Of a DNA stretch of 64,000 bases, positions 7,755 to 17,789 are shown piece by piece. This DNA is from Ignavibacteria bacterium. Lineage in GTDB: Bacteria; Bacteroidota; Ignavibacteria; Kapaibacteriales; UBA961. Location: assembly GCA_016720145.1 (NCBI GenBank), contig JADJXV010000010.1, forward strand, positions 124,001 through 188,000, given 5' to 3'. A program made the translations under genes and the position numbers. The stretch's first letter is position 1; each line of letters starts with the position of its first letter. Under the pieces are notes generated by a model. The model saw only the letters and a program-made list of their open reading frames with translations, was not told the DNA's origin and did not search any database.

Positions 7755-10586
7755 ATGAAACAACGCTACTGTACTTTTGTAATTTTGCTACTGTGTACCT
7801 TCCTGACGTCAAGTGCTCAAACGCCTGTCAAATGGGAATCACGAGGTGTAGGTGGTGGTGGCGCAATGTTCGCACCAAGTATTAATCCTGCCAATGATGA
7901 TGAATTCTACGTCGGTTGCGATATGAGCGAGTTATTTCACTCGACTGACTTTGGTAAATCCTATACTGTAGGACACTTCACACAAATCAACGGCGGACAT
8001 AACTCTACTGTTCTCTTCACTTCCACTCCCGGACTCCTCTACACAATCAGCTATAAGCTCAATGGTAACATCGACCAAGTCGTTGCTGTTAAAAGTATTG
8101 ATAATGGACTGACGTGGAGTAATCTGCCTGGTAATCCTGACGCATCCGAAGAAACATTTACGATAGATGCAGACTATGATAATCCACAACGAGTGATTAT
8201 TTCTTACTATGGTGAAATACATTTTTCGAGTAACGGAGGTATGAGCTTTACGAAAGTTTATACGGCAAATAATAGCGGTACCGGAATAATTGTTGGCGGT
8301 GTATTTTTCGATGGAAATATGATTTATATTGGTACTAATGACGGATTGCTTGTATCAAAAGATGGCGGGCAAACGTTTGAAATTGAAGGACATAGTGGAA
8401 TTGGTGAAGGTGAGTCTATTTGGTCATTTGCCGGTGCAAAGCAAAATGGGATTACTAGGTTTTTCTGCCTCACCGGTGCGTCTAATGATATGTATGTAGG
8501 AAAGCCGGGAAGTGAATATGATGGATTCGTCAGAGGAGTCTATTCTCTCGATTATCCAAGTAATGGTTGGACAAAAACAATGAACGGAATTACACTCGGA
8601 GCGGATAATGTGATGTTCGTGCAGATGGCAAAGAATGATATATCAACGTGTTACCTTGCCGGCAGCCGTAATTCAGAACCTGAGATTATGAAAACATCAA
8701 ATGCTGGCGCGACCTGGATAAATACCTTCACTACTGAAAACAATGCAAATATTTCCACGGGATGGAGCGGAGACAACGGCGACCGTGCATGGTCGTACGG
8801 AGAATGCGCATTTGGATTCGCAGTAGCTCCGAATAATTCACAAAAATTGCTTTTTGGGGATTTTGGTTTTATTCACGCATCAACTGATGGTGGAGTTTCA
8901 TGGAATCAAAGCTATGTCGAGTCATCGACTCAAAATCCAACAGGCGCTATAACACCAAAAGGTAAATCATATAAAAGCATTGGGTTAGAAAATACAACTT
9001 GTTGGCAAGTCACATGGAGTGATCCAAATACTATGTTTGCCTGTTTTTCAGATATCAAGGGTGTTCGTAGCACAGACGGTGGCGCATCCTGGTCGTTTAA
9101 TTACTCAGGACATAACGCGAATTCGATGTATAGAATTGCTCAAGCAACAAACGGAACACTATACGCCGCAACGAGTAACGTACACGATATGTATCAGAGC
9201 ACTCGCCTTGCCGACGCACAACTCAATGCACCTGACAACAATGGTAAGGTGATTTATTCGACGGATAAGGGAGCAACTTGGAAGGATATCCACAATTTCG
9301 GTCATCCAGTTTTTTGGGTGGCTTTGGATCCGAATAATCAAAACACATGCTATGCAAGTGTAATTCATTCGACTGATGGTGGAATATATCAGACGAAAAA
9401 TTTACAAGATGGTGTCGGATCTACATGGACAAAATTACCAACACCACCTCGAACAGAAGGTCATCCTGCCTCTATAGTTGTATTGAATGACGGCCGAGTA
9501 GTCTGTACGTATTCAGGCAGACGAGCACCTGCATTTACAGCGAGTTCGGGTTGTTTTGTCTATACTCCCGGCACTAACAGCTGGGCAGATGTGTCTGACA
9601 ACGGTATGAGATACTGGACCAAAGATATCGTGATAGACCCCAATGACCCTACACAAAACACCTGGCTCGTGAGTGTATTCAGTGGATGGGGAGTAGCTGC
9701 CGCAACTGGTGTCGGTGGACTCTATCGCACTCGCGATGCAGGGAAGACATGGTTACGTATTTGGGAGTCTGATCGGGTAACGAGCTGCACGTTTAATCAC
9801 AAGAATACTTCAGAACTCTACGTCACAACTGAGGTAGAGGGTCTGTGGCATTCGATAAATAGTACCGTTTCTACACCACTATTTACTCTCGTCAACAGTT
9901 ACCCTTTTCGTCAACCGGAACGTGTATTCTATAATCCATTCAAACCCGAAGAAGTATGGGTGACGAGCTTTGGTCATGGGATGCGAGTAGGCAATAGTGG
10001 AAGTATTCAGCCACAAGTACCTGCCAAGCCAACGCTCAAGTTGCCGGTAAACCTGGCAGTCAACGTCGAGAGAATTGGACAAGTAGAGTGGAATCCGTCA
10101 GCTGACGCGACAGCATATAGTGTCGAACTTTCTTTAGATTCTTTATTTACAACAAAAGTAGCCGAACAGAATTCTATGCCACAGACTACATTTGCCTATA
10201 ATGTCTTAGCGCCTTCGACGAAATACTACTGGCGTGCTCAAGCCTCGAATGCCGTCGGAAAAAGTGAATGGAGTGAAGTATGGAATTTCACAACTATGGA
10301 TGCAATTGGGGTTGAAGAGAATACAAATACAGAAGTATTCAATCTTAGTTTGTCGCCGAATCCTGTCGTCGTATCTGCTACCATTGAATTTTCAATTTCT
10401 CATGCACGGTCAATTACTTTAAAACTTAATGATTTACTCGGCAGGGAAGTGTCAGTTATTCAATCCGGCGCAGCACTTTCCGGTCTCCATTCTTTACAAT
10501 TTCCACAGGTCACAAATGGAATGTATCGATTGACTCTCACCAATGGCATCAAATCTGTGTCTGTGCCGGTGATTGTCGAGCGATAG
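7755..10586 (+). CDS. Secreted BNR/sortilin-like repeat protein with FN3 and T9SS sorting domain
   Basis: This 943-residue protein has a Sec signal peptide (about residues 1-22, ending SSAQ). It then has a long beta-propeller region with Asp-box/BNR motifs, for example SKDGGQTFE, STDGGVSWN, STDGGASWS, STDKGATWK and TRDAGKTWL. The layout resembles the GH74/sortilin (VPS10) propeller, and a xyloglucanase role is possible but not shown. A fibronectin-III-like domain lies at about 755-845 (YYWRAQASNAVGKSEWSE). The last 80 residues are a type A T9SS sorting domain (SLSPNPVVVSATIEFS, then NGMYRLTL). It is a single-gene unit ending at a strong terminator. Confidence 0.85.
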   Translation: MKQRYCTFVILLLCTFLTSSAQTPVKWESRGVGGGGAMFAPSINPANDDEFYVGCDMSELFHSTDFGKSYTVGHFTQINGGHNSTVLFTSTPGLLYTISYKLNGNIDQVVAVKSIDNGLTWSNLPGNPDASEETFTIDADYDNPQRVIISYYGEIHFSSNGGMSFTKVYTANNSGTGIIVGGVFFDGNMIYIGTNDGLLVSKDGGQTFEIEGHSGIGEGESIWSFAGAKQNGITRFFCLTGASNDMYVGKPGSEYDGFVRGVYSLDYPSNGWTKTMNGITLGADNVMFVQMAKNDISTCYLAGSRNSEPEIMKTSNAGATWINTFTTENNANISTGWSGDNGDRAWSYGECAFGFAVAPNNSQKLLFGDFGFIHASTDGGVSWNQSYVESSTQNPTGAITPKGKSYKSIGLENTTCWQVTWSDPNTMFACFSDIKGVRSTDGGASWSFNYSGHNANSMYRIAQATNGTLYAATSNVHDMYQSTRLADAQLNAPDNNGKVIYSTDKGATWKDIHNFGHPVFWVALDPNNQNTCYASVIHSTDGGIYQTKNLQDGVGSTWTKLPTPPRTEGHPASIVVLNDGRVVCTYSGRRAPAFTASSGCFVYTPGTNSWADVSDNGMRYWTKDIVIDPNDPTQNTWLVSVFSGWGVAAATGVGGLYRTRDAGKTWLRIWESDRVTSCTFNHKNTSELYVTTEVEGLWHSINSTVSTPLFTLVNSYPFRQPERVFYNPFKPEEVWVTSFGHGMRVGNSGSIQPQVPAKPTLKLPVNLAVNVERIGQVEWNPSADATAYSVELSLDSLFTTKVAEQNSMPQTTFAYNVLAPSTKYYWRAQASNAVGKSEWSEVWNFTTMDAIGVEENTNTEVFNLSLSPNPVVVSATIEFSISHARSITLKLNDLLGREVSVIQSGAALSGLHSLQFPQVTNGMYRLTLTNGIKSVSVPVIVER

Positions 10587-10644
10587 TTGGAAATTATTCT
10601 GAATATGCTGTTTCGTATGATTAGAACTGTTTAGTAAAAAAAAA

Positions 10645-10673
10645 GCCCTGAGCGATTAGCTCAGGGCTTTTTT
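10645..10673. terminator. Bidirectional intrinsic terminator
   Basis: A perfect 9-bp GC-rich stem (GCCCTGAGC / GCTCAGGGC) with a 5-nt loop is followed by a T-run on the plus strand and preceded by an A-run, so it can work on both strands. It separates the convergent BNR/T9SS gene and the OmpA-family gene. Confidence 0.92.
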
Positions 10674-10690
10674 ATTTACTGCAAGTGGAG

Positions 10691-11878
10691 TTATTTCATA
10701 CGTTTAAATTCCACACGACGATTACGCTGACGATTCTCGGCTGTTGTATTCGGAACGACTGGTTCGTCCGGTCCAGCTCCACGAGTAGTGAGGCGACCTT
10801 CAGCTATACCTTTGTTCACAAGCCATGTTTTGACGGCATTTGCGCGTCCGGAAGATAATGCAATATTCATATCGCGTTCACCGGTATTATCAGTGTGTCC
10901 GGAGATTTCAACGGCGATATCAGGGCTTGTTTGAAGAGCATTGAGTGCAAAGCCGAGGATACGTTCCGATTTTTTTGTAATTGCAGAGTCACCGGTAGCG
11001 AATTCAATTCCACGGAGTGCAATTTTCTTTCCTGGAGCGATACTCATGATGTCATCATCAGGATCAAGCGGATTACCATTCAAGCGTACTTCTTCGCCGT
11101 CATTGACGCCACCATCATCAGTGTCAGCAAGTAAAGGATTTGTTTTGTATTTGTGTACTTCTTCTCCGTCGAGAAGACCATCACCGTCAGTGTCCGGATT
11201 ATTTGGGTTAGAACCTAACGCTGATTCGTCGATGTCGCTCAAGCCGTCACCGTCCGTGTCCTTTTCGTAAGTTTTGACTTTGTACATAATAGAAAACCGT
11301 GCATGCCAGTATGCATCTGATATGTCATCATAGACCGGATTCATATTGTCCGAGCCAATATGTGAATGAGCTGACAAATCGAATACCCAATTGTCATCTT
11401 TGACAAAATACGTGAGTCCTATTCCGACAGGAACTGCTAATGACGTTCCACTTAGGAGTGCAGCAGAATCTTTATTGGAGGGAATATCTTTCACATCATA
11501 CATCATAAGTCCTATACCTGCAGATATATAAGGCATTAGTGATGATGAAGACAAAGGATAATACCGCAAGCGAAGATCAGGTGTCATGTAGCTGGTCTTG
11601 TACTGAGAATATCCTCCCAAATCTGTTGTTTGATTAGAAGTTAAATGAAAGCTGAATTCAGGGCTTAATCCTGCACCAAGTCCATTATGAAAGAGACCAA
11701 TCACTCCGAATGATGCGCCTAAGCCACGCTCGCTGTCGATTGATTCGTTAATTCCGCGAGTAAGACCAACACTTACACCTACGTTTAAAGTTTTTGCGGA
11801 TTGAGCCAAAAGTGACCCACCGTTAACAACTAAAAAACAAGCTAAACAAGTTAAAAATAACTTCATATAATTACCCAA
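10691..11878 (-). CDS. OmpA-family outer membrane protein with thrombospondin type 3 repeats
   Basis: This 395-residue exported protein has a signal peptide (about residues 5-25, ending LLAQ). An N-terminal outer-membrane barrel (about 26-210) is followed by calcium-binding TSP3 repeats (DTDGDGLSD, DTDGDGLLDGEE, DTDDGGVNDGEE; about 215-275). The end is an OmpA peptidoglycan-binding domain with GHTDNTGE and QRNRRVEF. It probably tethers the outer membrane to the cell wall, as do similar Bacteroidota proteins. The ORF could also start at the second Met (residue 5). It shares the bidirectional terminator with the convergent BNR gene. Confidence 0.92.
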   Translation of the reverse strand: MGNYMKLFLTCLACFLVVNGGSLLAQSAKTLNVGVSVGLTRGINESIDSERGLGASFGVIGLFHNGLGAGLSPEFSFHLTSNQTTDLGGYSQYKTSYMTPDLRLRYYPLSSSSLMPYISAGIGLMMYDVKDIPSNKDSAALLSGTSLAVPVGIGLTYFVKDDNWVFDLSAHSHIGSDNMNPVYDDISDAYWHARFSIMYKVKTYEKDTDGDGLSDIDESALGSNPNNPDTDGDGLLDGEEVHKYKTNPLLADTDDGGVNDGEEVRLNGNPLDPDDDIMSIAPGKKIALRGIEFATGDSAITKKSERILGFALNALQTSPDIAVEISGHTDNTGERDMNIALSSGRANAVKTWLVNKGIAEGRLTTRGAGPDEPVVPNTTAENRQRNRRVEFKRMK

Positions 11879-12115
11879 AATTGAAAAAAAATAAATATAC
11901 TTCTATTGCAAATATACGATTGATAGACAGTTAATTCCAAAAGAAAACAACTTGGTTCAAAGGTAGATTACCTAATATCTTTACAAATTAATGCGAATAG
12001 GTCAGAAATACTCTTGAAAGTATTTTGAAAGAAAGTAACGTTCTACAATATAGAATTCTGCTCTAATTACTAGATATGATTGATGGTGACACACAGTCTC
12101 ACATTTAAAATACAA

Positions 12116-12149
12116 CAGCTCCTTTGACTTAAATATGTCAAAGGAGCTG
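12116..12149 (-). terminator. Hairpin terminator downstream of the Ig/T9SS gene
   Basis: A perfect 13-bp stem (CAGCTCCTTTGAC / GTCAAAGGAGCTG) with an 8-nt loop lies 33 bp past the stop of the minus-strand gene at 12183. The minus-strand tail is only moderately T-rich. Confidence 0.75.
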
Positions 12150-12182
12150 CTTTGCTAACGTGAACAAGTTAAGAAATTATGA

Positions 12183-14957
12183 TTACCTTGCTATTACAAA
12201 GGGAACACGTATAGTTTGAATTCCGATAGTTAAAATCGCAACGTAACTACCGCTCGATACTCGTTTGCCTCCGGAAATCCCATCCCAAACATAACTGAAT
12301 GTTCCTGCAGAAGTTACATCAATTAAAGATTGATACGTTGAAGTTCCGAGTGCATCAAAAATCCTCACTGTCATTGGCATTGGAGTGGAAAATGATCCTG
12401 TAAATATGACATTTCCTGATGATGGATTAGGATAAACTATAACTTCACCGGCAACTGTGCTTTCTTCCACGCCTGTCGATGGTGTCGAGGTAGCTTCAAT
12501 TGGAATTGTAAATACACCAGCATCTGTATTGACAGTCAATGTTGCAGTACGTTTTCCGACTGCAGTAGGCGTGAAACTTGTGATAACTTCAATACAAGCA
12601 CCTGGCTTAACTACAAATGGAAGTGTCGGAAGAGTGATATTGAAATCACTTGAATTCGTGCCTCCAAGGGTAAGGGATGTCACCAATAGTTCAAAATCAC
12701 CTGAATTACAAATCTTTACTGTTGTATCTTTTTTAGATCCTATTATAGTTGTACCTACATTTGATATATCACTTGCAATACTTCCGCTACATCCTTTACC
12801 TATAAGAGTTAGCTTAGGAGAGGTCGTTGTAGTATTACTTGTAAATTCGAGAACAGCAGTTTTTGATGTTTTATTGGATGGCAAGAAACGCAAGTTCAAC
12901 GTACGTTTTTCATTAGGAGCCAAAGTAAAAGTACCACCACCGCTTTGGATGGTAAAGTCAGATGCATCTGTTCCGGTAAGTGCGACTCCTGTCACATTCA
13001 ATGGCTGTCCACCAGCATTAAAGATTACATTGGTTAACACTGTATCATGCATCGCATTTACTTTTGTGCATCCAAAGTCAATCGTTGATGTGCCAAGAGC
13101 AAGTGCTGCACCGGCGGGAGGAGAAGTGACCGTGAGCTTGACGACTGCGCTTTCGACATTCCCACATTCATTACGTACAATACATTTGTAATTACCTGAA
13201 TCAATGAGAATTACATTGTTTATTGTCAATGTCGGAAGAGTATCATTGAGACGGTTAACATTATTCTTCATCCATTGATACTTTAGATTAGACCCCAAAG
13301 CTTTTACCGTAAATGTAGCCGTAAGATTAGTTTGGATGGTCAAATCTACCGGCTGCTCAGTGATTGATGCTGATTCACGAAGCGAAAGAATTGCTGATGA
13401 ACTTGCTGTGGTAAGATTACATGAATTTTTAACTATTACGATATAAGCACCTGCATTTGCATTTGAGATGGAATTTAAATTAAGAGTGTTCGACTGCGCA
13501 CCATCGACATTCACTCCATCTTTTTGCCATTGATATGTTAGTCCGGTTCCGTTTGCTGTCACTGATAGAGTAACTGAGGCACCATTGCAAACAGTCGTAT
13601 CACGAGGATTTTTAGAAATTGTCGGTGCAGGCGTGAACTTCAAAGACACGATATTGGACGTTTGTAATGGTGCGCATAACCCTGTCACGACAAGCGAATA
13701 GCTGCCTGAATCTGCATGAGTCGTTGTCGGAAGAGTAAGTACAGAGTTTGTCGCTCCCGTAATATTGATATTGTTGTGTTTCCATTGATAGCTCAGCCCA
13801 GTTCCGCTCGCAGAAGCATTGAACGTAACGGCACTTCCCGGACACACAATTTGATCACTCGGTTGAGTAGTAATAGTAGGCGGAGCATTGACTAACACCT
13901 GTACTGCTGTACTCGTAAGTGGAGTACACCCTGTGATTACGACATCATAAGTAGCAGCGTCTGATGCCTGAATAGAAGTAATTGTATAGTTAGTAGCATT
14001 TGCGCCGGTAATATTCGTACTGTTTTTTCTCCATTGATAGGTGTACCCTGTTGGATTGTCTGTGGTTACACTAAGAGTTAATGGGTTGCCCGGGCAAGCG
14101 CTGTCCGATTTTGGTTGTATTGAGATCACCGGTGTTGAAAGAATTGAGAAGTTAGCATTTGACAGGTCATTGACAGCAGTATTGGAAACATCAGAAACTC
14201 TTATTTTGTAATTTGTTCCGGTTACTTGACTTGTAGGAATATTCCACGTATAGCTTCCTGGAGTTGCAGGAACTGTAACTATTTGAGTAAAGGTAGTACC
14301 ATCTGTAGTATATTCGAGCTTCACATTTCCGCTTATACCAACGGGAGACCACGTTATATTTGTCGAAGCACCTCGACATAAAGTTTCTCCACCATTCGGA
14401 GCGGTAAGAGCTACCGAACCTGCTGAAGCAACCGTTATCGTAATAGTACTCATAAAATTCCATGCATCTCCATCCTCATTTCCATTATTATTGATAGCAT
14501 TACCAACTGCTCTGAAAAAATAATCTCCTGGAGTTGTCGGTGCAGTCCAGGTAAAGGTAAATGGAGCGCCTGTTCCTGTAATATTCGGATGATTGACTGT
14601 ATGAGTCATATCACCACCGCTCAATTTAAGCGAAGCTACCGGTGATAGGGTTCCCACGTTTGTTCCCCCCGCGTTCTTAATCGAAATATCAGCTCCTGCT
14701 TTTGGCAAAGAAGCATGATTGACCAAAACTGTGAAGCTACGATTCTCACCCGGAGACATTGAAATCGTCGTCCCGCTCACACCTTGCACACTCACTGAAG
14801 TTGCAGTAGATTGAGCGGGGTGACATCCATTTCCGCTGCATCCTAAAATTGTTCTCCCTGAAATTCCACTTTCCGTCGCCATACCTATTGTCGAATTCAT
14901 TAGCATACCCACCAACACCATAAATAGTGTACCTAGTACGGCAGTATTGCGTTTCAT
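12183..14957 (-). CDS. Large secreted protein: choice-of-anchor V-like start, Ig-like repeats, T9SS sorting domain
   Basis: The 924-residue protein has a signal peptide ending near residue 27. Next is an N-terminal domain with CSGNGCHPAQS (about 39-49) and an all-beta segment to about residue 175, like the choice-of-anchor V/Reeler-like start seen in this phylum. A Ser/Thr-rich WSPVGI...YTTDGTTF domain follows. About four Ig-like repeats come next (about 275-605), each with a YQW(R/K) core such as YTYQWRKN, LSYQWKHN and LTYQWQKDG. Two choice-of-anchor D-like domains (about 610-835) follow, then a T9SS type A domain (VYPNPSSGNVIFTG, then SGSYVAIL). It is likely a surface adhesin or structural protein. 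Confidence 0.85.
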   Translation of the reverse strand: MKRNTAVLGTLFMVLVGMLMNSTIGMATESGISGRTILGCSGNGCHPAQSTATSVSVQGVSGTTISMSPGENRSFTVLVNHASLPKAGADISIKNAGGTNVGTLSPVASLKLSGGDMTHTVNHPNITGTGAPFTFTWTAPTTPGDYFFRAVGNAINNNGNEDGDAWNFMSTITITVASAGSVALTAPNGGETLCRGASTNITWSPVGISGNVKLEYTTDGTTFTQIVTVPATPGSYTWNIPTSQVTGTNYKIRVSDVSNTAVNDLSNANFSILSTPVISIQPKSDSACPGNPLTLSVTTDNPTGYTYQWRKNSTNITGANATNYTITSIQASDAATYDVVITGCTPLTSTAVQVLVNAPPTITTQPSDQIVCPGSAVTFNASASGTGLSYQWKHNNINITGATNSVLTLPTTTHADSGSYSLVVTGLCAPLQTSNIVSLKFTPAPTISKNPRDTTVCNGASVTLSVTANGTGLTYQWQKDGVNVDGAQSNTLNLNSISNANAGAYIVIVKNSCNLTTASSSAILSLRESASITEQPVDLTIQTNLTATFTVKALGSNLKYQWMKNNVNRLNDTLPTLTINNVILIDSGNYKCIVRNECGNVESAVVKLTVTSPPAGAALALGTSTIDFGCTKVNAMHDTVLTNVIFNAGGQPLNVTGVALTGTDASDFTIQSGGGTFTLAPNEKRTLNLRFLPSNKTSKTAVLEFTSNTTTTSPKLTLIGKGCSGSIASDISNVGTTIIGSKKDTTVKICNSGDFELLVTSLTLGGTNSSDFNITLPTLPFVVKPGACIEVITSFTPTAVGKRTATLTVNTDAGVFTIPIEATSTPSTGVEESTVAGEVIVYPNPSSGNVIFTGSFSTPMPMTVRIFDALGTSTYQSLIDVTSAGTFSYVWDGISGGKRVSSGSYVAILTIGIQTIRVPFVIAR

Positions 14958-15357
14958 AAATCACTCCAAATAATTGATAAAAATAACACCGTATTCAACG
15001 GTATTCCAGCACACAAAATTACCGTGATTACTTTTTATTAATTATGATTTTCATCATAGATTTAATGAAAAATATTGCTAAGTGATTATGGAATGTTTTT
15101 TATAATAATTTGAACTCAATCTAAGTATTCAGACTCTTGAATTTTAGTAGAATTTAGAAAATGAATTTTATTCGAAATTTGTGAAGTATGTTGATAAGCT
15201 CTACTATTCTGCTTCACTCAATGAAGGTGGGAGGGTGGTGGAATTTTAATTATTAGGTGAGGCTTGCCTACAGGTATTAGCTACTAGCGGTTATAAGGAC
15301 TTTAGGGACATTAAGGACATTAACTACTTAAGGGTGATTTGGATAGACTTTTATGAC

Positions 15358-15620
15358 TTGCAACCTGTCGACTTACGACTTATCGATAAACGACTTATCG
15401 ACTTACGAAACATCGACTTACGACTTGTAACTTATCGACTTACGACTTGTAACTTATCGACTTACGACTTGTAACTTATCGACTTACGACTCATCGACTT
15501 ACGACTCATCGACTTACGACTTATAGACATACGACTTACAGACTTACGACTTATCCACTTATCGACTTACTACTTTCTACTTACTACTTACTACTTAGAA
15601 ACTTACTACTTACTAACTTA
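15358..15620. repeat. Degenerate minisatellite of CGACTTA-type units
   Basis: About 260 bp is built from CGACTTA/CGACTTAT words. Within it, a 22-bp unit (ATCGACTTACGACTTGTAACTT) occurs three times in a row and a 15-bp unit (ATCGACTTACGACTC) twice. The right end decays into TACTTACTAC words and supplies the last codons and stop of the ABC exporter gene. Confidence 0.85.
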
Positions 15621-17184
15621 CGACTGATGAATACTGTTCTTTATACTGTAAACGATATAATTTAGCATAAAGACCATTAAGAGCTAATAGTTCTGCATGA
15701 GAACCAAACTCACGCATTTCGCCCTGATGAAGAACGAGAATTTTATCAGCTCTTTGGATAGTTGACAATCGGTGTGCAATGACAATCGAAGTACGACCTT
15801 GCAGCAAACGGTCTATCGAGCGTTCTATGATTTGTTCGGTCTCTGTGTCTATACTCGATGTCGCTTCGTCGAGTATAAGAATATCAGGATTCCCGGCTAA
15901 AGCGCGACAGAAAGATATAAGCTGTTTTTGACCGACGGACAGATTAGCTGCTCGCTCTATCATCTTGGTATTAAAGCCGTTTGGTAAATTGGCGATAAAT
16001 TCATACGCACCAAGTGACACAGCTGCATCGAGAATCTGTTGGTCTGAAATACCTTCCCTCCCTAATGAGATATTTCCAGAGACACTTCTTGAAAACAAAA
16101 ACACATCTTGTAATACGAGGGCTATTTTCGAACGTAATGATTCTTGTGTAATGGAGCGAATATTGATGCCATCAATTAATATTTCACCTTTCTGGTAATC
16201 ATAGAACCGACATAATATATTGATAATAGAGCTTTTACCGGCGCCTGTTGCACCGACAATTGCAATTGTTTCACCTTTCTTCAATGTAAATGAAAGATCT
16301 TTTAGGACGGGAGTAATCCCATCATAAGCGAAATCCACATGTTTGAATTCAATCGACTTTTCGAATTTTGCAAGTTGGACAGCATTTGTTTCATCAGCTA
16401 TAGATTCGGTTGTATCGAGCAAACTAAAAATACGTTCAGAAGCAGCCATCGCGCTTTGCAAAGTATTATATTTTTCGGTCAAGTCGCGAATTGGTCTGAA
16501 AAACATTTCCGAATATTGCATAAATGCTATCAAGACCCCGACGGTCATTTCACCGGAAAAGATGGTGCGTGCAGCAGACCAGATGATTAAGCATAAAGCA
16601 AATGAACCAATCATTTCTACGACCGGAAAGAAACGAGCGTAATAATTGACAGATCGTAACTGTAAATCAGTATGTGTTCGATTAATTTCATTAAATGTAT
16701 CGAATTGTTGAGCTTGACGTGAAAAAAGCTGAATGGTTGTAGCACCGGTTATATATTCATTGAGAAACGTATTCATACGTGCAATTTGAGTGCGTATTTG
16801 TGAATAGACGACACGTACTTTCTTACGAAATATAGTAGTTGCGATAAATAATAGTGGCAATACAGCAATTGTTGCAATGGTAAGTTTCCAACTTGTAAAG
16901 AGCATAAAGCAGACGATTGCCAAGATGAGCAATGCATCGGCAATTATAAGTACAACTCCTGATGAAAATAGTTCATTCAACGCTTCTACATCATTGGTGA
17001 CACGAGTTATAAGACGACCGACCGGTGTGGTGTCAAAATAGCGAAGAGAAAATGTTTGGATATGCTTAAATACCGCAAGTCTAATATCGAGAAGTACTTT
17101 TTGACCGATCCACTGCATGAGAAAAGTGAGAGAATATTGAATAATTCCACCAAAAATCAAAACACCGGCAATAATGAGTGCCAT
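15613..17184 (-). CDS. ABC exporter (MsbA/LmrA-type half transporter), N-terminally truncated
   Basis: This 523-residue fused membrane-ATPase subunit is shorter than the usual ~590-600 residues. The first ~70-80 residues (TM1 and part of TM2) are missing. A TAA lies directly before the ATG in the same frame, and no upstream frame supplies the missing part. Present are YFDTTPVGRLITRVTNDVE, Walker A GATGAGKSS, Q-loop LVLQDVFLF, signature LSVGQKQ, Walker B ILILDEATSS and switch His IVIAHRLS. The nucleotide-binding half is intact, but transport by a protein lacking TM1 is doubtful. It may be a decaying gene. The substrate is unknown. Confidence 0.8.
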   Translation of the reverse strand: MALIIAGVLIFGGIIQYSLTFLMQWIGQKVLLDIRLAVFKHIQTFSLRYFDTTPVGRLITRVTNDVEALNELFSSGVVLIIADALLILAIVCFMLFTSWKLTIATIAVLPLLFIATTIFRKKVRVVYSQIRTQIARMNTFLNEYITGATTIQLFSRQAQQFDTFNEINRTHTDLQLRSVNYYARFFPVVEMIGSFALCLIIWSAARTIFSGEMTVGVLIAFMQYSEMFFRPIRDLTEKYNTLQSAMAASERIFSLLDTTESIADETNAVQLAKFEKSIEFKHVDFAYDGITPVLKDLSFTLKKGETIAIVGATGAGKSSIINILCRFYDYQKGEILIDGINIRSITQESLRSKIALVLQDVFLFSRSVSGNISLGREGISDQQILDAAVSLGAYEFIANLPNGFNTKMIERAANLSVGQKQLISFCRALAGNPDILILDEATSSIDTETEQIIERSIDRLLQGRTSIVIAHRLSTIQRADKILVLHQGEMREFGSHAELLALNGLYAKLYRLQYKEQYSSVVS

Positions 17185-17534
17185 TTATGGAAAAGGAGAA
17201 TAGATAAAATCACTGTCATCGATGTATAATTATTATAAAGTAAGAAGTTAGGTGAAATTTGTGAAGTAGTAGTATGTCAAATTTATGTTAATATTAATTC
17301 TGACCACTGAAAGCTTGATACAACTTTATATCCTGAGAAAACGGATGATTATAACGACACCAAATTACAAAAATAAGTACCTCAAGTTATGCAATGTCAA
17401 AGTGGTAAACGTGATAGTTCTAAGTAGATGTAAAGAAGAGTTGAGTACGTAATGAGATTACCACAGCATAGTAATATAAATTAGATGTAAACGAAAATGT
17501 CCGTAAGTGCATTACTTACGGACATTTGCTGTTG
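17185..17534. other. 350-bp intergenic region without a gene
   Basis: All three minus-strand frames leading into the ABC gene contain stops, and no ORF is convincing. A TTGACA word near 17275 on the minus strand could be part of a promoter for the ABC gene. A T-rich hairpin-like region precedes the tRNA. Confidence 0.5.
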
Positions 17535-17606
17535 TGATCCCGGATGGTCTCGAACCATCGGCCCTCTGATTAAAAGTCAGATGCTCTACCACTGAGCTAC
17601 GGGATC
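17535..17606 (-). tRNA. tRNA-Lys (anticodon TTT)
   Basis: The minus strand folds as a standard 72-nt tRNA. The acceptor stem is GATCCCG/CGGGATC. The D-arm contains AGCTCAGTGGTAGAGC. The anticodon arm is TCTGA-CTTTTAA-TCAGA with anticodon TTT. The T-arm is GATGG-TTCGAGA-CCATC, and the discriminator is A. CCA is not encoded. Confidence 0.97.
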
Positions 17607-17789
17607 GCCATTTTCTTTTTTTTGGAGAGCGCAAAAATACGGCAAATTTCCTTTGTGGCAAAACGAAAAGTTCTGATATACAATTTCGTATGAATATTAA
17701 CTTGAAATTAACCCACTCTATATCCTCATAGCTTCGTAATTTTGCGAGTGATACTATAATTTGTCGGCAATAATCTGTGGGAGCACTTC

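Noticed and set aside
12457..13191. 244-codon plus-strand ORF
   Set aside because: It is the complement of the Ig/T9SS gene, which has clear domains on the minus strand; shadow frame.
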